In this document: one piece after another, positions 1 through 4,985 of the stretch
Position numbering within the stretch: the stretch's first letter is position 1
Layout of the letters: each line of letters begins with the position of its first letter
Assembly (NCBI GenBank): GCA_936924235.1
Contig: CAKZHN010000349.1
Coordinates: 1-13,362, forward strand
Reading direction: 5' to 3'
Length of the DNA stretch: 13,362 bases
Source: an uncultured Rhodoplanes sp.
GTDB taxonomy: Bacteria; Pseudomonadota; Alphaproteobacteria; Rhizobiales; Xanthobacteraceae
Position numbers and translations under genes: made by a program
Notes under the pieces: generated by a model
Told to the model about the DNA's origin: nothing
The model's database searches: none
Seen by the model: only the letters and a program-made list of their open reading frames with translations

Positions 1-49
1 GGCCTTCGCGGGAACCTCGCAGGCGCACAGCGAAGAACCTGGGCAGATC

Positions 50-691
50 ATGGCCGGCCCGACGTCGAAAGCCGGCCACGACTGCCCGCGCTGTCCGCGG
101 CTTGTCGCCTTCCGTGAAACCTGGCGGGCGCGTGAACCCGACTGGTTCAACGCGCCGGTGCCGTCGTTCGGGCCGGTCAATGCAAGGCTGCTGATCGTCG
201 GCCTCGCGCCGGGCTTGCGCGGCGCGAACCGCACCGGACGGCCGTTCACGGGCGATTACGCCGGTGACCTGCTCTATGCGACCCTGAAGGAACACGGCTT
301 CGCCCGTGGCACCTTCGACGCCCGGCCCGACGACGGGCTCGAGCTTGTCGATGCGCGGATCACCAACGGCGTGCGCTGCGTGCCGCCGGAGAACAAGCCG
401 ACGCCCGCCGAGATCAACACCTGCCGCGATTATCTCGTGCCGAGCATCGCCGAGATGAAAAAGCTCGAGGCGATCGTGGTGCTCGGCCGCATCGCGCACG
501 AGACGACGGTCAAAGCCTTGAACGGCAAGCGCTCGGCCACGCCGTTCAGCCATGGCGCCACCGCCGAGTTGGGCAAGTTCAGGCTGTTCAGCAGCTATCA
601 CTGCTCGCGCTACAACACCAACACCGGCGTGCTGACGCCGAAGATGTTCCGCGCGGTGTTCGCAGCGGTGCGCAAGCATCTGGATCGCTAA
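50..691 (+). CDS. Family 5 (UdgB-type) uracil-DNA glycosylase, 213 aa
   Basis: Base-excision repair enzyme that removes uracil (in this family often also hypoxanthine) from DNA in the cytoplasm. The uracil-pocket motif is at residues 51-69 (GLAPG, then GANRTGRPFTGD), and the C-terminal motif around H184 (YHCSRYNTNTGVLT) corresponds to the HPS-type loop of the superfamily. Four cysteines, C12 and C15 near the N-terminus plus C110 and C125, fit the 4Fe-4S cluster of family 4/5 enzymes. Motif A lacks the polar Asp/Asn of classical UDG, as is usual for family 5. The frame stays open upstream to the window edge, so translation could begin before base 50; the ATG at 50 is preferred because the protein then begins just before the first Fe-S cysteine. 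It converges on a minus-strand operon. The family call is confident; the exact start is not. Confidence 0.9.
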   Translation: MAGPTSKAGHDCPRCPRLVAFRETWRAREPDWFNAPVPSFGPVNARLLIVGLAPGLRGANRTGRPFTGDYAGDLLYATLKEHGFARGTFDARPDDGLELVDARITNGVRCVPPENKPTPAEINTCRDYLVPSIAEMKKLEAIVVLGRIAHETTVKALNGKRSATPFSHGATAELGKFRLFSSYHCSRYNTNTGVLTPKMFRAVFAAVRKHLDR

Positions 692-720
692 GGTCCGATT
701 CAACTCCGTTGAACCAGACC
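692..720. terminator. Hairpin between convergent genes, possible bidirectional terminator
   Basis: The 35 bases separating the convergent glycosylase and secreted-protein genes hold a symmetric inverted repeat. TTCAAC (699-704) pairs with GTTGAA (708-713) across a 3-base loop, and the flanking GGTC (692-695) pairs with GACC (717-720) across a 3x3 internal loop. There is no T-run on either side, so it is not a classical intrinsic terminator. Its position supports a termination or 3'-end-protecting role. Confidence 0.4.
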
Positions 721-726
721 TGACGC

Positions 727-1206
727 TCACGGGCCGCACGCCTTCAGGAACGTCGTCACCTTGGCCTTCAGGCCCTTGGTCGGCCAGACAGCCGGCTTGA
801 TCGGCCCCGACACCGTGACCTTGCTGCCGTTGCCGAGCACGCCAAACACCGGATGCGTGCGCGCGACGACTGCGCGGATCTCCACGCCGCCGGTCATCTC
901 GAAGTTGGCGCTGTGCCGCGACACGCCGGTCAGCGTCGTGCTCTTGAGGCCGCTGCGGAGCTTCAGCGTCACCGCCTCGCCGCCGCCCTTGCCGACATGG
1001 CTCTCGGCAGCCGCCCCCACGTCGATCGCGCCGTCGGCGCGGCACTGCGCCCAGAATTCGTAGTCGACCTCGGACTCGTTCGGCATGCCGGAGAGGAACG
1101 CGCGGCCGTCCTTCTTCGACACCGTCCACACCACGTCGGCAGCATGGGCCGCAGCAGACGACAGGACCAGACCCGCGACGCTTACGACTGCCAGAAGCCG
1201 CGCCAT
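727..1206 (-). CDS. Secreted hypothetical protein with signal peptide, 159 aa
   Basis: I do not recognise a family. The N-terminus is a clear Sec signal peptide: MAR, a hydrophobic core LLAVVSVAGLVLSS, and an AHA|AD cleavage site after about residue 22. The mature part of about 137 residues looks beta-rich, with many alternating hydrophobic and polar residues, and has two cysteines (C55 and C157) that could form a disulfide in the periplasm. The start is supported by a GAGG ribosome-binding site 8 bases upstream and by the position 10 bases after the stop of the VOC gene. It is the last gene of the smpB operon and probably has no promoter of its own. A periplasmic role is inferred from the signal peptide only. 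Confidence 0.75.
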   Translation of the reverse strand: MARLLAVVSVAGLVLSSAAAHAADVVWTVSKKDGRAFLSGMPNESEVDYEFWAQCRADGAIDVGAAAESHVGKGGGEAVTLKLRSGLKSTTLTGVSRHSANFEMTGGVEIRAVVARTHPVFGVLGNGSKVTVSGPIKPAVWPTKGLKAKVTTFLKACGP

Positions 1207-1216
1207 TCTCGATGCC

Positions 1217-1603
1217 TCAGCGCCGGTACGACATGAATTCCATCAGCGAGCCGTCGGGATCGCGGAAGTAGACGCTGGTGCCCTCGCCCTTGGCGCCGAA
1301 GCGCTTCATCGGTCCCGCTTCCACGGCAATGCTGTGCCGCTTCAGATGCGCGATGGCGTCGTCGATCGGGCCGTCCCATTCGAAGCACAAATCGCTGTTT
1401 CCGGGCTGCACCGGCAGCCGCGCCACCTCGGCGGGCCTCACGCCCTCGCCGTGCACGTTGAGCTGCTTGTCGCCGAACCGGTAGGCCCAGCCGGCCTGCC
1501 GCTGCACCAGCTCGGCGCCCATCACGTCGCGATAGAACGCGTTGGAGCGCTGCCAGTCCGACACGTGGATCACGCAGTGGTCGAGTTTGGTCGGAATGGG
1601 CAT
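1217..1603 (-). CDS. VOC (glyoxalase/bleomycin-resistance fold) family protein, 128 aa
   Basis: Single-chain vicinal-oxygen-chelate protein with two beta-alpha-beta-beta-beta modules. The opening LDHCVIHVSD supplies metal ligand H9. H51 in QLNVH sits at the end of the first module, and the terminal YFRDPDGSLMEFMSY supplies E122. It resembles the GLOD5-like proteins sometimes annotated 'VOC family virulence protein'. These lack a firmly established substrate, so a lactoylglutathione lyase or fosfomycin-resistance label would be overreach. The ATG is preceded by a strong GGAGGAGGAG ribosome-binding site lying in the 16-base gap after the DJ-1 gene. Cotranscription with smpB and the DJ-1-type gene is very likely. 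Confidence 0.85.
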   Translation of the reverse strand: MPIPTKLDHCVIHVSDWQRSNAFYRDVMGAELVQRQAGWAYRFGDKQLNVHGEGVRPAEVARLPVQPGNSDLCFEWDGPIDDAIAHLKRHSIAVEAGPMKRFGAKGEGTSVYFRDPDGSLMEFMSYRR

Positions 1604-1619
1604 GGGCTCCTCCTCCGTA

Positions 1620-2315
1620 TCACGCCTGCGGCACGCCGAGCTTCTTGCCGACGCGGGCCGCGACCTCGCGGCGCTGCTCGTTCAACTTGGCGAAGCGGCT
1701 GCGCAGCAGCGCCGTCAGCTCGGCCGGCGCGGTCTTCGGTGAGCCGGAATTGAACGGCGGCTCCGGGTCGTACTCGATCTGGAGCTGGATCTGCCGCGCC
1801 ACCTCCTCGCCTTCGAGCACCGCCGCGACCGCAAGCGCGAAGTCGATGCCGGAGGCCACGCCCGCGCCGGTGATGACGTTGCCGTCGGTGACCACGCGCT
1901 CGCTCACCGGGATGGCGCCGAGAAGCTTCAGGTGATCGATCGCGGCCCAATGACAGGTCGCGCGCTTGCCCTGCAGCAGCCCCGCGGCGCCGAGCACCAG
2001 CGAGCCGGTGCAGACCGAGGTCACATACTTGGCGCCGCGCGCCTGCTTCTGCAGGAACTCCAGCACGGACTGATCCTCCATCAGGTCCTGCTGGCCGGGC
2101 CCGCCCGGCACCATGATCAGGTCGAGCGGCGGGCAGTCGGCAAGCGTCACGGTCGGCACGATCTCCATGCCGCGGTCGGTCTTCACCGGCGCAAGGCTAT
2201 GCGCGACGAGATGCACCTTGGTGTCCGGCAGCCGCGCCAGCACCTCGTAGGGCCCGGTCATGTCGAGCTGGGTGAGCCGCGGAAAGATCAGCATGCCGAT
2301 CAGGCGCTCACTCAT
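1620..2315 (-). CDS. inhA: DJ-1/PfpI family protein, isonitrile hydratase-like, 231 aa
   Basis: Cytosolic class I glutamine-amidotransferase-fold protein. The nucleophile elbow SVCTGSLVLGAAGLL carries C102 followed by T103. D18 and E24 lie in QLDMTGPYEVL near the N-terminus, and MVPGGPG is at residues 68-74. From memory, Pseudomonas isonitrile hydratase uses Asp17, Cys101 and Thr102, a one-residue offset from the residues here. The length also fits that enzyme (about 228 aa). The enzyme hydrates R-N=C to N-substituted formamides. A strong GGGAGGAGAG ribosome-binding site lies just before the ATG, 23 bases after the smpB stop codon. The fold and active cysteine are secure. The isonitrile substrate is inferred, since the same family includes AraC-associated DJ-1 proteins of unknown activity. 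Confidence 0.82.
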   Translation of the reverse strand: MSERLIGMLIFPRLTQLDMTGPYEVLARLPDTKVHLVAHSLAPVKTDRGMEIVPTVTLADCPPLDLIMVPGGPGQQDLMEDQSVLEFLQKQARGAKYVTSVCTGSLVLGAAGLLQGKRATCHWAAIDHLKLLGAIPVSERVVTDGNVITGAGVASGIDFALAVAAVLEGEEVARQIQLQIEYDPEPPFNSGSPKTAPAELTALLRSRFAKLNEQRREVAARVGKKLGVPQA

Positions 2316-2338
2316 GACGCTCTCCTCCCGGCTCTCGC

Positions 2339-2812
2339 CTATCCCTTGTCGCGCAACAGCCGGCCGCGCTCGCGCGACCAGTCGCGCTTCTTCTCGGTCT
2401 CGCGCTTGTCGTGCAGCTTCTTGCCCTTGGCGAGCGCGACCTCGACCTTGGCGCGGCCCTTGTCGTTGAAATAGATCTTGAGTGGCACGACCGTCATGCC
2501 CTCGCGCTCAATCGCGCCCATCAGCTTGTTGATCTGCCGCCTGTGCAACAGGAGCTTGCGCGGCCGTTTCTGCGAATGATTGAATTGGCCGGCCTGCTTG
2601 TATTCGGTGATATTGGAGTTGATCAGCCAAAGCTCACCGTCGCGGGTCGCCGCATAGGCTTCCGCGATGCTGGCCTTGCCGGAGCGCAGCGATTTGACCT
2701 CGCTGCCGGTCAGCATCACGCCGGCCTCGAAGACTTCGTCGATCGCATAGTTGAACCGCGCCTTGCGGTTTTCGGCGACGATCTTGATCTTGGATTCGCG
2801 TTTGGCGGCCAT
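2339..2812 (-). CDS. smpB: SsrA-binding protein SmpB
   Basis: Essential partner of tmRNA in trans-translation: it binds the tRNA-like domain and delivers it to stalled ribosomes. The hallmark segments are present: IVAENRKARFNYAIDEVFEAG, then GVMLTGSEVKSLRSGKAS, the NSNI loop, and the basic C-terminal tail ending in DWSRERGRLL, which enters the empty mRNA channel. The length of about 157 aa is normal. I start at the ATG at 2812 (MAAKRESKIKI), which fits the family's usual short N-terminus; a TTG at 2830 would add six residues but has no better ribosome-binding site. It is the first gene of a four-gene minus-strand operon. In many Alphaproteobacteria smpB directly follows dapA; here about 2.2 kb of other DNA lies between them. 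Confidence 0.97.
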   Translation of the reverse strand: MAAKRESKIKIVAENRKARFNYAIDEVFEAGVMLTGSEVKSLRSGKASIAEAYAATRDGELWLINSNITEYKQAGQFNHSQKRPRKLLLHRRQINKLMGAIEREGMTVVPLKIYFNDKGRAKVEVALAKGKKLHDKRETEKKRDWSRERGRLLRDKG

Positions 2813-3000
2813 TTGGCTGCAATCGATCAAAAGCCGCCGCGCCGGTCAATCCTGGCCCGCCGAGGCGTTTTCTGCGTCACAGTCAGCACGTGTTTCTCCG
2901 CTTGATGTTCGGACATGTGTTTCCGGCTCCGCGCGGCTGATGCTCGCGGATCGCCAGTTCCGTTTGTCCCTGTCCCCGGGCTTCCGCCCGGTCTTTGCGT

Positions 3001-3120
3001 GCCTCCCGAGGGAGGCGGAGCGCCGAAACGGCGCAAGTAGCAATGGGCACCTCAGCGAAGGTGCCCGCGTGCCGTGCTACCGGCACGCGCGCCTTCCGGC
3101 GCTCCACCGCGGCGATTTTT
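3001..3120 (+). ncRNA. Candidate structured RNA or structured repeat with abutting hairpins
   Basis: Four inverted repeats follow one another. GCCTCC/GGAGGC is at 3001-3016. GGGCACCT (3045-3052) pairs with AGGTGCCC (3059-3066). GCGTGCCG (3067-3074) pairs with CGGCACGC (3081-3088). A perfect 9-base outer stem, GGAGCGCCG (3017-3025) with CGGCGCTCC (3097-3105), encloses the last two, which abut exactly and could stack coaxially. The outer stem competes with two local hairpins, GCGCCG-AAA-CGGCGC and GCGCC-TTCC-GGCGC, so two folds are possible. A run of five T residues at 3116-3120 follows on the + strand, so the + orientation is favoured weakly. No known RNA family was recognised. Confidence 0.4.
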
Positions 3121-3300
3121 GACGCAGCCACCGTACTTCTTCGCCGGACCGGAGGACCATATCCTCACGTTATCCAGGCAGCATTTGCGCTGCCCTTCAT
3201 CCGAGCGGGTCGCAGCCATTCAAGGCGGCCCCCTCATCGGGGACGGACGGTGACTGCGCTTCCTGGTCCGGGCTTACGAAGCACGGATGCAGGCGCCGCA

Positions 3301-3353
3301 ATCCCCGCTCCGCCAACGGCACGTCTCCGGAGACGCCCTCAGTGAACGGGGAT
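3301..3353. repeat. Second structured element: nested inverted repeats
   Basis: ATCCCCG (3301-3307) pairs with CGGGGAT (3347-3353), enclosing the perfect 14-base palindrome CGTCTCC/GGAGACG (3322-3335). The nested arrangement implies a stem with an internal hairpin on either strand. It lies about 200 bases from the multi-hairpin element, and the two may be parts of one dispersed repeat. Confidence 0.4.
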
Positions 3354-3602
3354 GGACGGGAACATAATGCGAACCATTGTGTACGTCAAGTGCACATATT
3401 GCGATAACGTAGGATGCTGCCCACGCGCGAAGCCGCCGCCGTGGGCTCCGGGCCGAGGCCGGAGTTCCGTCGGCTCTCGAACACAACAGTATCGAATGGC
3501 ACCGAAATTTAACGCTCAGGCCAATGCAAACCACCCTCGGTATTAGTCCGGCCAAACCAATACACAGCAGACAATAAGCAGGCTTACGACCAAGCTGACG
3601 GC

Positions 3603-3680
3603 ATGAGCCAGTTTCAGTTCTACGGGTTTATCGCCGTCGCGGCCCTGTCCGGGCTGGCGCTGATCGTGCTCATCTTCTGA
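3603..3680 (+). CDS. Putative 25-aa single-pass membrane peptide
   Basis: ATG-to-TGA frame of 25 codons. The protein begins MSQFQFYGFIAVAALSG and ends in GLALIVLIF. After the first six or so residues it is one continuous hydrophobic helix long enough to span the inner membrane. Nearly every codon ends in G or C (22 of the 24 after the ATG by my count), the pattern of real genes here, while the DNA just upstream is clearly less GC-rich. The ribosome-binding site is weak (AAGCAGG about 20 bases upstream; nothing closer). It runs tail-to-tail with the 46-aa membrane peptide, with 12 bases between stop codons. Function unknown; such peptides often tune a membrane complex, but nothing here names the partner. 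Confidence 0.45.
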   Translation: MSQFQFYGFIAVAALSGLALIVLIF

Positions 3681-3692
3681 AGCCGGCCCGTC

Positions 3693-3833
3693 TCACCCCA
3701 CCGCAGCCAGGGTGAACGCCAGCACCAGGGCGGTGTGCAGGGCGAGCACGATCCAGATGTGCCGCAGGCTCCACTGCACGATCCTCACGGCGGCCACCCT
3801 GCCCCTTCGCATCACGCCAGGCATCGAGGACAT
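3693..3833 (-). CDS. Putative 46-aa single-pass membrane protein, cytochrome c operon
   Basis: A short frame begins 8 bases after the cytochrome c stop codon. It encodes a basic N-terminal stretch (MRRGRVAAVRIVQWSLRH) followed by one hydrophobic segment of about 20 residues (WIVLALHTALVLAFTLAAVG) that ends the protein. The positive charges before the helix predict an N-in orientation. Third positions are almost all G or C. The first ATG at 3833 has only a weak upstream GAG; ATG codons at 3824 and 3812 and GTG codons slightly further in are alternatives, so 34-46 residues is the honest range. Placement implies cotranscription with the cytochrome. No family recognised; it could anchor or escort the cytochrome, which is inference. 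Confidence 0.55.
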   Translation of the reverse strand: MSSMPGVMRRGRVAAVRIVQWSLRHIWIVLALHTALVLAFTLAAVG

Positions 3834-3841
3834 CGCGCCGC

Positions 3842-4171
3842 TCAGCGGCGCTTCAGGCTGACGATGTAGGCGACCAGGTCGTCCTCGCCGCTGCCTTGGA
3901 ATGCGAAGTCCGGCATCAGCACATGCGGGCCGCGCAGGAAGGCGTGCAGCCATAGGGCCGAGCGCCGTCTGGCGATCACGGTGAAGTCCGGCGCGAAGCT
4001 GCCGGTGCCCGCGGTCTCCCGCTCCACCGAATGGCACGCGGTGCATCGTGCCTGCGCGGCAAGCCGCCCGTTCTCGGCGTCGCCGCTCGCGGCGGCCGCG
4101 CCGTGCATGCGGATGAGCAGCGTGGCAACCAGAATGGCCAGTATCAGGTAGAGTCGGCCTTGGGTGGCCAT
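3842..4171 (-). CDS. Small class I cytochrome c, exported, 109 aa
   Basis: Periplasmic one-heme electron carrier. An N-terminal hydrophobic signal or anchor segment (about residues 6-28, ending AAAASGD) precedes ENGRLAAQARCTACHSVE, where C43 and C46 bind heme covalently and H47 is the proximal ligand. M86 in VLMPDF is the likely distal ligand. The closing EDDLVAYIVSLKRR is the usual C-terminal helix of class I cytochromes. The mature chain of about 80 residues is compact. A GGGAG ribosome-binding site lies 8 bases before the ATG. A perfect FNR/FixK box sits about 60 bases upstream, so expression is probably raised under low oxygen. Its redox partners cannot be told from the window; no oxidase or dehydrogenase gene is present. 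It probably heads a two-gene unit with the 46-aa membrane protein. Confidence 0.9.
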   Translation of the reverse strand: MATQGRLYLILAILVATLLIRMHGAAAASGDAENGRLAAQARCTACHSVERETAGTGSFAPDFTVIARRRSALWLHAFLRGPHVLMPDFAFQGSGEDDLVAYIVSLKRR

Positions 4172-4230
4172 TGCAGATGCTCCCGACGGAAATCTGCCTT
4201 CGGGTTTGCCGGACGCAAAGCGCGACCGTA

Positions 4231-4244
4231 TTGATTTGCATCAA
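4231..4244 (-). promoter_or_regulatory. FNR/FixK-type box upstream of cytochrome c gene
   Basis: TTGATTTGCATCAA is a perfect palindrome matching the FNR consensus TTGAT-N4-ATCAA and the rhizobial FixK consensus TTGA-N6-TCAA. Its centre is about 66 bases upstream of the cytochrome c ATG, in the 118-base gap after the neighbouring small gene. The only gene it can serve as a proximal activator site is the cytochrome gene. A clear -10 element downstream was not found. Confidence 0.8.
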
Positions 4245-4289
4245 CTGAAAATGGAACGCCGGCGCGCCGAGAAGGTGCGGCCCTGGCGT

Positions 4290-4577
4290 TCAGCCGAGCT
4301 CGACGATCTGGGCGTCTCCGGCGTAATCGCCGGTCAAGGAATGCGCCACCTTGATCGCCTGCTCCAGCGTTTCGCCCGGATGCAGGCTCGTGAGAATGAA
4401 GCGGCGGGTGGCAGCGCCGACCGCGAGGTCGTCAATGATGTCCTCGACCCGGTGGCAGTCCTTGCCGACGACCACCACGCATCGGACTCCATCTTTGATG
4501 AATTGCGCGACCGTGCGTTCCAGGTGCGGGACATAACCCGATGGCAGGTGCAGCACGATTTTTTTCTGGAAGGGCAT
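4290..4577 (-). CDS. Small conserved hypothetical protein, 95 aa
   Basis: Soluble protein without signal peptide or membrane segment. It has an alternating beta/alpha look: a first strand KKIVLHLPSGY, a helix LERTVAQFIKDG, a second strand VRCVVVVGKDC, a helix RVEDIIDDLAVG, a strand RRFILTSLHPGE, then a helix and a final strand AQIVELG. Such an order suggests a small Rossmann-like or flavodoxin-like fold, although no nucleotide-binding motif is evident. I recall similar proteins as uncharacterised in Bradyrhizobium-type genomes (possibly DUF7684, not certain). The ATG lies 6 bases after the DUF6894 stop, with GGTGAAG upstream, so the two genes are almost certainly one operon. Function unknown. 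Confidence 0.72.
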   Translation of the reverse strand: MPFQKKIVLHLPSGYVPHLERTVAQFIKDGVRCVVVVGKDCHRVEDIIDDLAVGAATRRFILTSLHPGETLEQAIKVAHSLTGDYAGDAQIVELG

Positions 4578-4583
4578 GCGGCT

Positions 4584-4802
4584 TCACCCCCGCGCACTCC
4601 TGGAAATCGGAATCTGTGCAATCGTCTCGCCGACATCGTTGACGACGACAACGCGCCAGCGGCTTTCCGTGACCGGGTGCTTGTCCAGGTCCGCGGCCAT
4701 CTCGACGGCTTCGTCACGGGCCTCGAAATCGTCCCGCAACGCGAGGCCCGAATTGTCCTCGACCTCGTCGCTCCCTTTGACGTGGAAGAAGTACAGCGGC
4801 AT
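4584..4802 (-). CDS. DUF6894 family protein, 72 aa
   Basis: Small cytosolic protein starting MPLYFFHVKGSDEVEDNSG and continuing with LRDDFEARDEAVEMAADL, the typical pattern of the DUF6894 family common in Hyphomicrobiales. That pattern is a strand MPxYFFH, an acidic D/E-D-x-G turn, then a helix with conserved A and E. A second strand, WRVVVVNDVGETIAQIPI, completes the fold. The family has no established biochemical function. The ATG has no good Shine-Dalgarno sequence. A CtrA-type box lies about 50-70 bases upstream, and the next gene begins 6 bases downstream, so this is the first gene of a small operon. Confidence 0.8.
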   Translation of the reverse strand: MPLYFFHVKGSDEVEDNSGLALRDDFEARDEAVEMAADLDKHPVTESRWRVVVVNDVGETIAQIPISRSARG

Positions 4803-4853
4803 ACGCAGTGAACTTAGAGTTGAGCGTGTCGTTCCCGTTCGCGTGCCTCACGG

Positions 4854-4869
4854 TTAACGGGAGGTTAAC
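4854..4869 (-). promoter_or_regulatory. CtrA-type box upstream of the DUF6894 gene
   Basis: TTAACGGGAGGTTAAC contains TTAA, exactly seven bases, then TTAAC, the consensus for the alphaproteobacterial cell-cycle regulator CtrA. It reads as a match on both strands because each half is GTTAAC. It lies 52-67 bases upstream of the DUF6894 ATG, a normal position for a CtrA-controlled promoter. The neighbouring dapA gene ends toward it, so the DUF6894 operon is the only plausible target. Confidence 0.65.
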
Positions 4870-4900
4870 GCAACTTCCGTCGAAGCCGACAACTCAAGCC

Positions 4901-4927
4901 TGCGTTGCGGCTCAAGGCCGCGACGCA
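4901..4927 (-). terminator. Hairpin downstream of dapA
   Basis: TGCGT-T-GCGGC (4901-4911) pairs with GCCGC-G-ACGCA (4917-4927) around a 5-base loop, a stem of ten pairs with one mismatch. It starts about 60 bases after the dapA stop codon in the direction of dapA transcription. No T-run follows on the minus strand, so it would be a weak or Rho-assisted terminator, or a 3'-end stabiliser. Confidence 0.4.
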
Positions 4928-4985
4928 ACCCATCGGTTTTGCAAATGCTCGTCGTGCCTTCGGGCCCGGCCGATGCGCTCGCCGG

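Larger units (their letters stand above)
2813..3602. other. Gene-poor, hairpin-rich intergenic region upstream of smpB
   Basis: About 790 bases with no convincing protein gene. The left end must hold the smpB operon promoter, but I cannot place its -35/-10 boxes. The stretch is dominated by inverted repeats: 2976-2991 (CCGGGC/GCCCGG), two larger elements listed separately, 3178-3195 (GGCAGC/GCTGCC) and 3446-3464 (CTCCGG/CCGGAG). Base composition shifts toward A+T from about 3360 to 3600. Translations of this sequence resemble short hypothetical proteins I recall being annotated repeatedly in Bradyrhizobiaceae genomes, which would fit a dispersed non-coding repeat rather than a gene. That recollection is not verifiable here. 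Confidence 0.6.

Noticed and set aside
2883..3345. Long frames on both strands through the hairpin region
   Set aside because: No ribosome-binding site, arginine-rich translations and no domain; they are better explained as GC-rich non-coding repeat sequence.
3352..3546. + strand frame with a CxxC and adjacent Cys pair (VKCTYCDNVGCC)
   Set aside because: The rest of the translation is low-complexity and arginine/proline-rich, there is no convincing ribosome-binding site, and it runs through hairpin-forming sequence.
2813..3602. Possible two-piece tmRNA (ssrA) gene next to smpB
   Set aside because: I searched for the alphaproteobacterial tag pattern (AND...APVA) and a tRNA-like T-arm with a CCA end and found neither.
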